Positions 31,556 to 41,253 are shown, numbered from the stretch's first letter. The stretch: 64,000 bases of DNA from Variovorax paradoxus EPS (GCF_000184745.1 NC_014931.1:3100001-3164000), one strand, 5' to 3'. The notes: generated by a model not told the origin, from the sequence alone. Made by a program: numbers and translations.

Positions 31556-33886
31556 ATGACCAGGATCGTGAAGGCGCATACGCCACTGGGTGAAGAGCAG
31601 CTGAAGTTCCGTTCGATGCGCGGCACGGAAGGGCTGTCGCAGCTGTTCGAGCTGGAGGTGGACCTGCTGAGTCCGAGCGCGGCGCTGGACCTGAAGTCGG
31701 TGCTGGGCAAGCCGCTGTCGCTGGAGATCCGCACGGCGGGTGCGCGGCCGCGGTTCCTGAACGGGCAGGTGGTGCGCTTCTCGATGGTGGGGCGCGAGGG
31801 CGGCACGTCGCGCCACACGGTGTACCGCGCGAGCGTTCGGCCGTGGCTGTGGTACCTCATGCGCTCGAGCGACAACAAGATCTTCCAGAACAAGAGCGTG
31901 GTGGAGATCCTGGAGGAGGTGCTGGGCGACTACGGCTTCGCGTTCGAGAAGAAGCTGGGCGGCAGCTACCGCACGTGGGAGTACTGCGTGCAGTACAACG
32001 AGAGCGACTTCGCGTTCGTGAGCCGGCTGATGGAGCTGGAAGGCATCTACTACTGGTTCAGGCATGAGAAGGGCCAGCACACGCTGGTGCTGGCCGACGA
32101 TGCGGGTGCGCACGAGCCGATGCCGGACTACGAGACCATCGACTACTTCGCGGCCGACCGTGACATCGGCGAGGACCTGGAGGTCATCCGCGACTGGCAG
32201 CCCGGCGAGGAGGTGCGCTCGGGCAGCTACACGGTGGACGACTTCAACTTCACCACGCCCAAGGGCGACCTGGTGAACGTTCGCAGCCAACCGCGCGCGC
32301 ACGACAACGCCGGCTACGAGATGTACGAGTGGCTGGGGGACTACCCGGCCGCGGGCGACGGCGAGCACTATGCGCGGGTGCGGCTGGAAGAGTCGCAGGC
32401 GCTGGCGCAACGCAGCGCCGGATCTTCGACGGTGCGCGGCATGGCGCCGGGGTACACGTTCAGGATGCGCAACTCGCCGCGCTCGGACGACAACCAAGAG
32501 TACCTGGTGGTGGCGGTGTCGTATGCGCTGCGCGAAGGCGGTTATGCGAGCGGGGCGGCCAGGGGCGAATACAACTTCGACTTCATGGTGCAGCCCAGCG
32601 CGCTGGCGTTCAGGGCGCCGCGGCAAACGCCGGTGCCGCGCACGAGCGGGCCGCAGACGGCGACGGTGGTGGGGCCCGAGGGCGAGGAGATCTGGACCGA
32701 CGAGTACGGACGTGTGAAGGTGCAGTTCCACTGGGACCGCTACGGCCAGAAGAACGAGAACAGCTCGCGCTTCGTGCGGGTGTCGCACATCTGGGCCGGG
32801 GAGCGCTTCGGGGGCGTGTTCACGCCGCGCATCGGCCAGGAGGTGGTGGTGGACTTCATCGGCGGGCGAGTCGACCGGCCGGTGATCGTGGGGCGGGTGT
32901 ACAACGCGGACCAGATGCCGCCGTTCGCGTTGCCGGGCGAGGCGACCAAGAGCGGCATCGTGACGCGCTCGAGCAAGGGCGGCTCGGGCGCGAACGCGAA
33001 CGCCTTCGTGTTCGAGGACAAGATGGGCGCCGAGCAGATCCTGCTGCACGCCGAGCGCAACCTGGACGTGGAGGTGGAAGGCGACGAGACGCACACGACC
33101 GACAAGACGCGCAGCACGCTGATCAAGGGGCACGAGTCGGCGACCTACGAGTCGGGGGAAGAGCGGCACATCACCGCCGGGGCGGTGGAGACGATCGACG
33201 GGGGCGAGGAGCGCACGGTGACGGGCGGCGCGACCGAGACGGTGACGGGCGGCGAGGAACGCACGATCACGGGCGGAGCGACCGAGACCATCACCGGCGG
33301 GGAGACGCGCACGGTCACCGGCGGCCTGACCGAGACGGTCAATGGCGGCGTGACACTGACGGTCAACGGCAACAGCATCCGGCTGCTGAGCGGCTCGGAT
33401 CTGCGCATCACCTGCAGCGGGCGCATCGAGACGGTCAATGCGATGGACATCAAGCAGGTGAACGGGACCGACTGCACCATGGTCACCGGCCCGAAGATCG
33501 TGGTCGCGCCGCTGATCACCTATCACACGACGCAGCACATCGACACCACGAGCACCTACACGATCGACGCGACGGTGAGCATCACCAGATCGCCCCACAC
33601 GATCCTCAACGTGTCCGACGAGACGTGGCTCAAGTGCAATTTCCTGCGGTGGTCCAACCAGACCGTGCGGGCGCTCGTTCTCGCGACCGATTTCTATGGG
33701 ATGAAGCTGCAGGCCTGCGCGATCAACACGCAGATCAACGGCTGGTTCACCAACAGGGCGACGACCTTCCTGCTCGACGCGCCGATCAAGTTCGAGACCT
33801 CGGCGCGCAGTTCGAAGAAGAAGGGACTGAACATCGGCGTTTGCAAGCTGCACCTGTCGTGCGTCTACATGACGAAGAAGAAATGA
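31556..33886 (+). CDS. vgrG: VgrG (TssI) spike protein 3
   Basis: 776 residues. The first 600 or so residues differ from VgrG2 at only a handful of positions (for example SRHTVYRAS against SRYTVYRAS, TRSTLIKG against TRTTLIKG), while the tail after the needle repeats is different: NGTDCTMVTGPKIVVAPL, then FYGMKLQACAINTQINGWF and a Lys-rich end (CKLHLSCVYMTKKK). The tail still has the FYGMKL motif also present as IYGMKL in VgrG2, so the tails are homologous but divergent. ATG at 31556 follows AAAAGGA; a GTG three bases upstream is a possible alternative. It lies 14 bp after the vgrG2 stop. Confidence 0.95.
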   Translation: MTRIVKAHTPLGEEQLKFRSMRGTEGLSQLFELEVDLLSPSAALDLKSVLGKPLSLEIRTAGARPRFLNGQVVRFSMVGREGGTSRHTVYRASVRPWLWYLMRSSDNKIFQNKSVVEILEEVLGDYGFAFEKKLGGSYRTWEYCVQYNESDFAFVSRLMELEGIYYWFRHEKGQHTLVLADDAGAHEPMPDYETIDYFAADRDIGEDLEVIRDWQPGEEVRSGSYTVDDFNFTTPKGDLVNVRSQPRAHDNAGYEMYEWLGDYPAAGDGEHYARVRLEESQALAQRSAGSSTVRGMAPGYTFRMRNSPRSDDNQEYLVVAVSYALREGGYASGAARGEYNFDFMVQPSALAFRAPRQTPVPRTSGPQTATVVGPEGEEIWTDEYGRVKVQFHWDRYGQKNENSSRFVRVSHIWAGERFGGVFTPRIGQEVVVDFIGGRVDRPVIVGRVYNADQMPPFALPGEATKSGIVTRSSKGGSGANANAFVFEDKMGAEQILLHAERNLDVEVEGDETHTTDKTRSTLIKGHESATYESGEERHITAGAVETIDGGEERTVTGGATETVTGGEERTITGGATETITGGETRTVTGGLTETVNGGVTLTVNGNSIRLLSGSDLRITCSGRIETVNAMDIKQVNGTDCTMVTGPKIVVAPLITYHTTQHIDTTSTYTIDATVSITRSPHTILNVSDETWLKCNFLRWSNQTVRALVLATDFYGMKLQACAINTQINGWFTNRATTFLLDAPIKFETSARSSKKKGLNIGVCKLHLSCVYMTKKK
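31573..33370 (+). repeat. Copy B of the 1.8-kb near-identical direct repeat (5' three quarters of vgrG3)
   Basis: Second copy of the repeat at 29225-31022. The left boundary is sharp at the codons after the start, where GCGCATACGCC begins to match; the upstream intergenic sequences differ. Direct repeats of this length and identity are a substrate for deletion of one vgrG by homologous recombination. Confidence 0.93.
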
Positions 33887-33941
33887 TCCTGCTGCATCGC
33901 GGCCGGCCCTGCACATCCACCCACCAGGAGTTTCCGAGCCC

Positions 33942-36284
33942 ATGGACCGCATCGTGAAGACCCACACTCCGCTGGGCGAAGACCGACTGCTGCTGCGCTC
34001 GATGCAAGGCATCGAGAGCCTTTCACGGCCCTACGAGTTCGAGGTCGAACTGCTCAGCACCGACGTGGCGATCGATCCGAAGTCGCTGCTCGGAAAGCCG
34101 CTGTCGCTGGAGATCAAGACTGCAGTCGGAGCCCCGCGCTTCCTCGACGGTCAGGTGGTGCGGTTCTCGAAGGTCGGGCGAGAAGGGGGCACTTCGCGCT
34201 ACACGATCTACCGCGCCGTGCTGCGCCCCTGGCTTTGGTACCTGTCGTTCTCCAGCGGCAGCAGGATCTTCCAGAACAAGTCGGTCGTGGACATCCTCGA
34301 GGACGTGTTCGGCGCCTACGGCTTCGCGTTCGAAAAGAAGCTGAGCGGCAGCTACCGGCAGTGGGAGTACTGTGCGCAATACAACGAAAGCGACCTCGAT
34401 TTCGTGAGCCGGCTGATGGAGCTGGAAGGCATCTACTACTGGTTCAGGCACGAGAAAGGCCGCCATACGCTGGTGCTGGCCGACGATGCGGGCGCGCACG
34501 AGCCGATGCCGGGTTACGAGACCATCGACTACTTCGCGGCCGACCGCGACATCGGCGAGGACCTGGAGGTCATCGACGACTGGCAGGCGACCGAGGAGGT
34601 CCGCACGGGAAGCTACGCGGTCGGCGATTTCAACTTCACCACGCCCAAGGCCGACCTCGGCGGCGCGCGCAGCCTGCCGCGCGCGCACGACAACGCCGGC
34701 TACGACGCGTACGAGTGGCTCGGGGAATACGTCGACGCCGGACAGGCCGAGCACTATGCGCGCGTGCGGCTGGAAGAAGCGCAGTCGCTGGCCTCGCGCA
34801 GCTCCGGCCATGCCACGGTGCGCGGCATGGCGCCGGGCGCCAAGTTCAACATGCGCAACGCGCCGCGCGGGGACGACAACCGCGAGCACCTGATCGTTTC
34901 GGTCGCCTACTCGCTGCGCGAGGGCGGCTACGCCACGGGAGGCGCACCGGGCACGTACGGTTTCGATTTCGTCGCGCAGCCAGCGGAAGATCAGTATCGC
35001 GCACCGCGGCAGACCCCGATGCCACGCACGAGCGGGCCGCAGACCGCGACGGTGGTCGGTCCCGAGGGCGAGGAGATCTGGACCGACGAGTACGGGCGGG
35101 TGAAGCTGCAGTTCCACTGGGACCGCGAAGGCCAGCGCAACGAGAACAGCTCGGCCTGGGTGCGCGTCTCGCAGGCCTGGGCGGGCGAAGGCTACGGCAC
35201 CGTGCACGTGCCGCGCATCGGGCAGGAGGTGGTGGTCGATTTCATCGCGGGCCGTGTCGACCGTCCCATCATCGTCGGCCGTGTCTACAACGCGGACCAG
35301 ATGCCGCCGTTCGATCTGCCGGGCGAGGCGACCCAGAGCGGCATCGTCTCGCGCTCGACCAAGGGCGGCTCGCCCGCGAATGCGAACGCCATCGTGTTCG
35401 AGGACAAGATGGGCGCCGAGCAGATCCTGCTGCACGCCGAGCGCAACCTGGACGTGGAGGTGGAAGGCGACGAGACGCACACGACCGACAAGACGCGCAC
35501 CACGCTGATCAAGGGGCACGAGTTGGCGACCTACGAGTCGGGGGAAGAGCGGCACATCACCGCCGGGGCGGTGGAGACGATCGACGGGGGCGAGGAGCGC
35601 ACGGTGACGGGCGGCGCGACCGAGACGGTGACGGGCGGCGAGGAACGCACGATCACGGGCAGAGCGACCGAGACCATCACCGGCGGGGAGACGCGCACGG
35701 TCACCGGCGGCCTGACCGAGACCATCAACGGCGAAGTGCTGGTGACGATCAATGGCAGCGTGCTGCGCCTGGTCAGCGGGGCGGACATCCGCATCACCGG
35801 GGCAGGCCGGGTGGAAGTAGTGAACGCGATCGACATGACGTTGGTGCAGGGAACCAAACTCACCACCGTGACCGGGCCGAAAGTGATCTTCGCGCCGACC
35901 GTTCTTCATCTGTCCGGCAGCAACCATACGATCAATGTGCCAGGCACCCTCAAGATCAACGTGACCGGCGTCGATGTCGAGAACACGCCGGTCAAGACGG
36001 TCAACTCGGTGGATGCCAAGTGGTGGCTCCATGCGGTCAAGGAAGGCATCGGCCACCAGGCGCTGTTCGTGGGGGCCTCGGCCGACTCCTACGCGACCAA
36101 GATCCAGCTGGCGGTGCGCAACACGCTGCTGCAGAGAAGTGCGTTCGTGAACATCTCGGCCGTCAACTGGGTGCAGGCCATCAGCAGGCAGGAGCTCGGC
36201 CACTACCATTTCTGGCTCGACCCCATATTGATCGCTGCCGGAGCGGTGCAGTACGTCAAGAGTGCACTCGACGTCGAGAAATGA
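33942..36284 (+). CDS. vgrG: VgrG (TssI) spike protein 4
   Basis: 780 residues with the same architecture (FQNKSVVDILEDVFGAYGF; EEIWTDEYGRVKLQFHW; RIGQEVVVDFIAG; needle repeats from about 532). Outside one patch it is clearly diverged at the DNA level from vgrG2 and vgrG3. Within 35393-35722, however, it is almost identical to them. One repeat reads ITGRATET instead of ITGGATET, a Gly-to-Arg change at the turn position. The tail (NHTINVPGTLKINVTGVDVE onward) is unique and ends AVQYVKSALDVEK. Ribosome site AGGAG precedes the ATG by about 12 bases. The last vgrG before the accessory unit genes. Confidence 0.95.
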   Translation: MDRIVKTHTPLGEDRLLLRSMQGIESLSRPYEFEVELLSTDVAIDPKSLLGKPLSLEIKTAVGAPRFLDGQVVRFSKVGREGGTSRYTIYRAVLRPWLWYLSFSSGSRIFQNKSVVDILEDVFGAYGFAFEKKLSGSYRQWEYCAQYNESDLDFVSRLMELEGIYYWFRHEKGRHTLVLADDAGAHEPMPGYETIDYFAADRDIGEDLEVIDDWQATEEVRTGSYAVGDFNFTTPKADLGGARSLPRAHDNAGYDAYEWLGEYVDAGQAEHYARVRLEEAQSLASRSSGHATVRGMAPGAKFNMRNAPRGDDNREHLIVSVAYSLREGGYATGGAPGTYGFDFVAQPAEDQYRAPRQTPMPRTSGPQTATVVGPEGEEIWTDEYGRVKLQFHWDREGQRNENSSAWVRVSQAWAGEGYGTVHVPRIGQEVVVDFIAGRVDRPIIVGRVYNADQMPPFDLPGEATQSGIVSRSTKGGSPANANAIVFEDKMGAEQILLHAERNLDVEVEGDETHTTDKTRTTLIKGHELATYESGEERHITAGAVETIDGGEERTVTGGATETVTGGEERTITGRATETITGGETRTVTGGLTETINGEVLVTINGSVLRLVSGADIRITGAGRVEVVNAIDMTLVQGTKLTTVTGPKVIFAPTVLHLSGSNHTINVPGTLKINVTGVDVENTPVKTVNSVDAKWWLHAVKEGIGHQALFVGASADSYATKIQLAVRNTLLQRSAFVNISAVNWVQAISRQELGHYHFWLDPILIAAGAVQYVKSALDVEK
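35393..35722 (+). repeat. Short conversion-like patch in vgrG4 shared with vgrG2/vgrG3
   Basis: About 330 bp encoding the end of the OB-proximal region and the needle repeats. I see three substitutions against vgrG3 and five against vgrG2 here, while sequence on both sides shows frequent third-position differences. Sharp boundaries on both sides indicate gene conversion rather than shared ancestry. Confidence 0.85.
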
Positions 36285-36309
36285 AGCCACCAGGAGGCAA
36301 TCGCAGCGC

Positions 36310-36759
36310 ATGCAGATCATGAGATGGATGGAAATAACGGTCGCCGTCCTCGGCGTCGCGGTCCTGATGGTGTCGACCTTCGGCAGCTCGCGGGTCTTTC
36401 GCGCCGGCAGCGCGACCAAGCAGGCGCATGTCCGGGAGGAAGAGGAGTGGGAAGCGCTGCGCCACGACGGCGCGCGCGCAACGGCCCAGATCCTGGCCCT
36501 GGCCCGGCCCGGCTTCCGCCTCGTGACCTGGCGCGGAGACTCGCCGAACATGGCGGCCGCGGAACTGCTGATCGCGTTCACGGATTCGGACGGCGAGAAC
36601 CATCGCGTGACCCTGCGGACCTTCATCGACCAGGAACTGCTGGCCAACTTCTCGGGCGGTCGCCCGCTGCCCATCGTCTACGCCAAGGACCCGACGCTGC
36701 GCGTGGCGGTGGACCGCGACCGCACGCAGCTCGAAATTCCCTCCACGATCGACGCATGA
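36310..36759 (+). CDS. Small single-span membrane protein, DUF3592-like, copy 2
   Basis: 149 residues. An N-terminal membrane segment (about 8-24, ITVAVLGVAVLMVSTFG) precedes a soluble domain with ARATAQILALARPGF, AELLIAFTDSDGENHRVTLR and the closing pattern LPIVYAKDPTLRVAVDRDRTQLEI. That closing pattern is the DUF3592-like feature. Same size class, layout and position as 14838-15263. The ATG at 36310 follows AGGAGG by about 12 bases. Its stop overlaps the start of the DUF2169 gene. Function unknown; location between vgrG and the adaptor argues for a role with the delivered complex. Confidence 0.8.
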   Translation: MQIMRWMEITVAVLGVAVLMVSTFGSSRVFRAGSATKQAHVREEEEWEALRHDGARATAQILALARPGFRLVTWRGDSPNMAAAELLIAFTDSDGENHRVTLRTFIDQELLANFSGGRPLPIVYAKDPTLRVAVDRDRTQLEIPSTIDA

Positions 36760-39422
36760 AAATCATCAAACCGTTGCGTCTGGGCATGCTGACCCGGCCC
36801 TTCGCCAACGACGGACGCCACTGGCTGGCCGTGACCGCCATCGCGATGACCGATCGCCTCGGCAGCGATGCCCGGCTCATCCCGGAGCCGGAGTGCTGGA
36901 AGATCTTCGGCGAAGAGGTCGGCATCGACGGTGCGTTCGACCAGGGCATGCCCAAGCTGCATCCGGAATTCCTCGTCACGGGCGTGGCCCATACCCGCCG
37001 GGAGCAGGACAAGACGCAATGCGCGGTCCGTGTCCGCGTCGGCAAACGACAGAAGGACCTGCTGGTCTTCGGCGACCGCTTCTGGGTCGATGGCAGGCCG
37101 AGCGCCCCGCAGCCCTACGAATCGATGCGCATCGACTGGGGCCATGCCTTCGGCGGTCCGGGGTTCGCCGAGAACCCGGGGGGCATCGGGCATGCGCCGG
37201 AGCAGGTCGGCGGCGTTCAGGTACAGCGCCTCGCGAACATCGAGGACCCGCGCGCCCGCGTGCATCGCCCCGACCAGGCCGTGCAGCCCGCGGGATTCGG
37301 TCCTGTCGAGGCCACGCGGCCGTCACGTGCGGACCGGCTGGGGCGCCAGTACGACGAGCATTGGCAGAACCATCTCTATCCCGGCTACGCGAAGGACATG
37401 GACTGGGCCTTCTTCAATGTCGCGCCGCCGGACCAATGGTTCGGGCGCGACGACGGTGAACTCGCGGGCGCGGAGTTCGAGCTGTGGAACCTGCACCCCG
37501 ACCGTACGGTGTTGCACGGCCGGTTGCCCGACTGGCGCGCCCGAGCCATCGTCGTGCGCGGCCCGATCAACAGCGTGAAGCTCGACGAAGGCACGCTGCA
37601 CGACGTACCGATGCGCCTGACCACCGTCTGGTTCTTTCCGCACCTGGAGCGCGTGGGCCTGATCTACCACGGCTTCGTGGAAGTCGAGCAGGACGACGCG
37701 GCAGACGTCACGCACGCCATGATCGCCATGGAGGAGGCGGCCGTGCCGCCCCAGGGGCTCGATGCCTGGCGGGACCTGCTGGCGCTGCGCTGCGAGTCGG
37801 AGGATCGCGCGCTCTACGGCATGCGCGACGATCTGCTGTTGCCGGAGCCGATCATCGGTCCGTGGCCCGAACTGGACGCGCAATACGAGCCATCGCCGAT
37901 GCAGCGCAACATGCAGGCGCGCGTCGAACACGAGCGTGAGCGCATGAAGGTCGCGTTCAGGTCCTCGGGCCTCGGCTCGGCCGTGCAGGAGGAGCCGCCG
38001 GCCGTCGATCTCATGGAGAAGGTGCCCACCCTGCGGGAACTGCCGGCCTACATGGCCCAGCGCAAGGCGCTCATCGAGGAGCACCGCCAGAAGATCGAGG
38101 CGGCGCGTCGGGAGCTCGACGAGGCTGCGAAGGCCAACGCCGTGTATTCGCGCCAGGCGGGTTTCGACACTTCGAACCTGGTGCAACAGACCGGATCGTC
38201 GACACAGAAGGGGCCGCCGACCGTGGACAGGTGGTCGCGCATCGAAAGCATCATCGCCCAGTCCGACGGCAAGGGGTTTTCTCCGACGCCCGAGCAGATC
38301 GCGCAGTTGCGCAAGGTTCATGACGATGCCGCGAGCCAGTTGTTCGAGAACTACCGCCGCTCGGCGCATCACCAGGATGCGGCGGACAGGATGTCCGAGG
38401 AGCGGTCGGTCGAGGTGCGCCTGGAAGTGGCGCGTCGCATGGCCGGCGCGCGGAACCTGTCCGACATGGATCTCACGGGCGCGGATCTCGCGGGCATGGA
38501 CCTGCGCGGCGCATGCTGGCACCGCGCGATGCTGGAGTGCGCCGACCTCAGCGGCAGCAGGCTCGACGGCGGCGACCTGTCGGATGCGCTGCTCGCGCGC
38601 GCACGCCTGGCGGGTACGTCGATGCGGGAAGTGAACCTCAAGGAAGCGAACCTGTCCCTGGCGCAGTGCGAGAACTCGGACTTCAGCGGTGCGCGCTTCG
38701 AGTCCACGCAACTCCAGGGCATGGCCGCGCGCGGCTGCAGGTTCACCGACGCATTCTTCGATCTCCATGAAGCCGAAGGCGTGGTGTGGGAGAACTGCGG
38801 CTTCGAGCGTGCGCAACTGCGGAACATGAGCTTCACCGAGGGCTCCCGCCTTCACGGCCTCGATTTCGAGGGGGCCAGCTTTCACAAGGTGGACTGGATC
38901 GAATGCCAGGCGGGCGGACTGCGCTTTCGCGGCGCAACGCTCGACACTTGCGACTGGACCGATACCGATTGCACCGACGCCATGGATTTTTCCGACGCAC
39001 GCCTTGTCGCGACCTGTTTCGTGGGATCGAGCGACCTGCGCAAGGCCGACTTCCAAGGCGCCACGCTGGTCGAATGCAACTTGCAGTCGATCCGCCTCGA
39101 AGAGGCCGACTTCCGCGATGCGAGGCTCGACAACACCGACTTCACCGACGCGTCCATGCGCGGCGCCCGGCTCGGCGGCGCGAATGCCGATGGCTGCGAT
39201 TTCGTGCGCACCGATCTCACCGCTGCTTCGCTGGTCGATGCGAGCCTGATCGAGGCCGACTTCAGCAAGGCCATCCTCGTGGCCGCCGACTTCCATCGCG
39301 CCAACCTGTTCCAGGCCGACCTGTCCCGGTGCCTGATCGACGACACGACACGCTTTGACGAGGCCTACACCGTCAACGTGGTCACCGTGCCGCGGCGCAA
39401 GGTGCAAGAGGGCGCCCGATGA
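36756..39422 (+). CDS. DUF2169 adaptor-like domain fused to pentapeptide repeats, copy 2
   Basis: 888 residues, same domain order as 12167-14824: DUF2169 (about 1-310; KIIKPLRLGMLTRPF, VFGDRFW, YESMRIDWGHAFGGPG), a charged helical middle (KAYMAQRKALIEEHRQKIEA region near 430-460), then pentapeptide repeats from about 565 to 860 (MDLTGADLAGMDLRGA, ADFSKAILVAADFHRANL). The two copies are homologous along their whole length but well diverged, so this duplication is much older than the vgrG2/vgrG3 one. By analogy to characterised DUF2169 adaptors it should help load cargo and the DUF4150 tip onto VgrG4 or its neighbours. ATGA overlaps connect it to the genes on both sides. Confidence 0.88.
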   Translation: MKIIKPLRLGMLTRPFANDGRHWLAVTAIAMTDRLGSDARLIPEPECWKIFGEEVGIDGAFDQGMPKLHPEFLVTGVAHTRREQDKTQCAVRVRVGKRQKDLLVFGDRFWVDGRPSAPQPYESMRIDWGHAFGGPGFAENPGGIGHAPEQVGGVQVQRLANIEDPRARVHRPDQAVQPAGFGPVEATRPSRADRLGRQYDEHWQNHLYPGYAKDMDWAFFNVAPPDQWFGRDDGELAGAEFELWNLHPDRTVLHGRLPDWRARAIVVRGPINSVKLDEGTLHDVPMRLTTVWFFPHLERVGLIYHGFVEVEQDDAADVTHAMIAMEEAAVPPQGLDAWRDLLALRCESEDRALYGMRDDLLLPEPIIGPWPELDAQYEPSPMQRNMQARVEHERERMKVAFRSSGLGSAVQEEPPAVDLMEKVPTLRELPAYMAQRKALIEEHRQKIEAARRELDEAAKANAVYSRQAGFDTSNLVQQTGSSTQKGPPTVDRWSRIESIIAQSDGKGFSPTPEQIAQLRKVHDDAASQLFENYRRSAHHQDAADRMSEERSVEVRLEVARRMAGARNLSDMDLTGADLAGMDLRGACWHRAMLECADLSGSRLDGGDLSDALLARARLAGTSMREVNLKEANLSLAQCENSDFSGARFESTQLQGMAARGCRFTDAFFDLHEAEGVVWENCGFERAQLRNMSFTEGSRLHGLDFEGASFHKVDWIECQAGGLRFRGATLDTCDWTDTDCTDAMDFSDARLVATCFVGSSDLRKADFQGATLVECNLQSIRLEEADFRDARLDNTDFTDASMRGARLGGANADGCDFVRTDLTAASLVDASLIEADFSKAILVAADFHRANLFQADLSRCLIDDTTRFDEAYTVNVVTVPRRKVQEGAR

Positions 39423-40537
39423 CGCCGAAGGAGGTGCAGGCCATGGTCAAGCGCGGACAGGAAATCGTCGACCAGAACCTGGCCGGCATGGATTTCCGCG
39501 GCCTCGACCTGTCGGGCGGCATGTTCATCGAAAGCGACTTCACGGGCGCGAACATGTCGGGCGCCAACCTCAAGGGCAGTATCTTCGCAACCTGCGGGCT
39601 GAGCGGCGCCACGCTCGAGCGGGCCGTGCTGGACCGCTGCAACTTCCATCGCGTGGACGCCTGCGCAGCCATGATGGCCGGCGCCACCATGCATGGCACC
39701 AGCTTCTACGACTCGCGGCTCGCCGACGCGCGCTTCGACGGCGTCGAGGGCGATGTGATCGGCATTTCCAATTGCGACCTGGCCGGGACCTCGTTGCGCG
39801 ACGTCAAGTCCGAGATGCTGGTGTTCTACGGGGCGCGGCTCGACCGGACGGACTTTTCGGGTGCGCCGCTCGATGGCGCAACCTTCTACCAGGCCGACCT
39901 GCGCACCGCGGTGTTCGCGCGCTGCAGCTTCGAGAAGTGCATTTTTTCCGAGTGCGACCTGTCGGGGCAGGTGTTCCGCGGGCAGACTTTCACGCTGTGC
40001 CAGTTTCCCGATGCCAACCTCGCCGGCTGCGACTTCGACGAAGCCACGCTGCGCCAGTGCAATTTCAAGGGCGCCTGCATCGAGGGCGGGTCGTTCCGGC
40101 GCGCGGCCGCGGCGCACAGCGTGTTCGTGGGCGCGCAACTGGGCGGCGTGGCCTTCAACGGCGGCCATTTCTTCCAGAGCGTGTGGGCCGACGCACGGCT
40201 GGACGGCGCCGACCTGTCGGGGGCGCAGTTGGAACAATGCGTCTTCCACCGCGCACGCTGCAACGCCGCGAAGTTCCCGGACGCACGCCTCGCCTATGCC
40301 GATTTCTCCTACGCCGATCTGAGCGACGCCGACTTCCGCGGTGCCATGCTGATGCGCACCAAGGTCCACCGCGCCGTGCTCGAGGGCACGCAGTTCTCCG
40401 ACCGCGGCGGCCTGTTGCTCCAGGATGCGGCGCTGTACGAGGCCGAGGCCTATTCCGCGCGCCGGCCCAGCCATCGCGATCCACCCCAGCGGCGCGGCGA
40501 GCCCGGCGCGGCCACAGAAAAGGATTCCCGACCATGA
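39419..40537 (+). CDS. Pentapeptide-repeat protein of the T6SS accessory unit, copy 2
   Basis: 372 residues, almost all pentapeptide repeats (MDFRGLDLSGGMF, DFTGANMSGANLKGSIF, DLAGTSLRDV, ADLSDADFRGAML). Length, start (MTP) and C-terminal block (FHRARC, YADFSYADL, HRAV, YSARRP) match copy 1 at 11046-12170. No signal peptide. It overlaps DUF2169 upstream and DUF3540 downstream by four bases each. Predicted to form a rod-like beta-helix. Role in T6SS unknown. Confidence 0.87.
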   Translation: MTPKEVQAMVKRGQEIVDQNLAGMDFRGLDLSGGMFIESDFTGANMSGANLKGSIFATCGLSGATLERAVLDRCNFHRVDACAAMMAGATMHGTSFYDSRLADARFDGVEGDVIGISNCDLAGTSLRDVKSEMLVFYGARLDRTDFSGAPLDGATFYQADLRTAVFARCSFEKCIFSECDLSGQVFRGQTFTLCQFPDANLAGCDFDEATLRQCNFKGACIEGGSFRRAAAAHSVFVGAQLGGVAFNGGHFFQSVWADARLDGADLSGAQLEQCVFHRARCNAAKFPDARLAYADFSYADLSDADFRGAMLMRTKVHRAVLEGTQFSDRGGLLLQDAALYEAEAYSARRPSHRDPPQRRGEPGAATEKDSRP

Positions 40538-41253
40538 CGATCCGAAACACGGCTTCCGATGCGACAGCCGCTCGCGGCGACATCCGCAGTTCTTCCGCCG
40601 CCGCGCCCAGGCCCGCGCCCGGAACCGGAGGCGGCGTGGTCAATGCGCTGGGCATCGTCACGGCGATCCTGCCCGGCGGCATCCACAGCGTGGACAGCGA
40701 CGGGCGCGTGCTGCGCTGCCTGCGCGCCGCCAGCTGCCTGCTGCGGCCCGAGATCGGCGACACCGTGCTCGTCAGCGGCCCGGACGCGCAGCGCCTGTAC
40801 CTCACCGCGGTGGCCGAGCAGGCCGATGCCGGCGCCGCCCACATCGAGGTCGCCGGCGATCTCACACTTGCCTCGCAGCGCGGCGCGGTCCGGTTGCAAG
40901 GGGCCACCGAGCTGCAACTGTGCGGTCCGCAAGCGCTGCGCATGGACACCGCGCAACTGCACTTGAACGCGCAGGCCGCCGAATGCCAGGTCGGCCACAT
41001 GAGTTACCAGGGCGTGGAGGCGCGCGCGACGGTGCTGAACATGCGGATCGTCGGCCGCGTCTACGAAGCCGTCGTCGACCGCCTCGTGCAACTGAGCAAG
41101 TCGGCCTTCCGCATGACCGAGGGCGTGGATCAGGTGCATGCGGGCCAGATCGACTACAAGGCCAGCGAGATGGCGCGCGTGCATGGCAGGAACACCGTGG
41201 TCACGGCCCAGGACCTGATCAAGGCGGATGCCAAGCAGATCCACATGGGCTGA
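40534..41253 (+). CDS. DUF3540 protein of the T6SS accessory unit, copy 2
   Basis: 239 residues of the DUF3540 family. The low-complexity N-terminus (Ala/Pro-rich, to about residue 40) is followed by VLRCLRAASCLLRPEIGDTV, a beta-strand-rich centre (AGDLTLASQRGAVRLQGATEL) and the helical end with MTEGVDQVHAGQIDYKASEM and the terminal KADAKQIHMG also found in copy 1. The CLRAASCLL motif is likewise kept in copy 1 (CPRAASCLL). Start ATG overlaps the pentapeptide gene stop. Function unknown; gene neighbourhood ties it to VgrG/DUF4150. Confidence 0.82.
   Translation: MTIRNTASDATAARGDIRSSSAAAPRPAPGTGGGVVNALGIVTAILPGGIHSVDSDGRVLRCLRAASCLLRPEIGDTVLVSGPDAQRLYLTAVAEQADAGAAHIEVAGDLTLASQRGAVRLQGATELQLCGPQALRMDTAQLHLNAQAAECQVGHMSYQGVEARATVLNMRIVGRVYEAVVDRLVQLSKSAFRMTEGVDQVHAGQIDYKASEMARVHGRNTVVTAQDLIKADAKQIHMG

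Noticed and set aside
29208..36284. Tandem vgrG duplication as a mobile element or transposon
   Set aside because: No transposase, terminal inverted repeats or target-site duplication; boundaries follow gene starts and needle repeats, as in homologous exchange.
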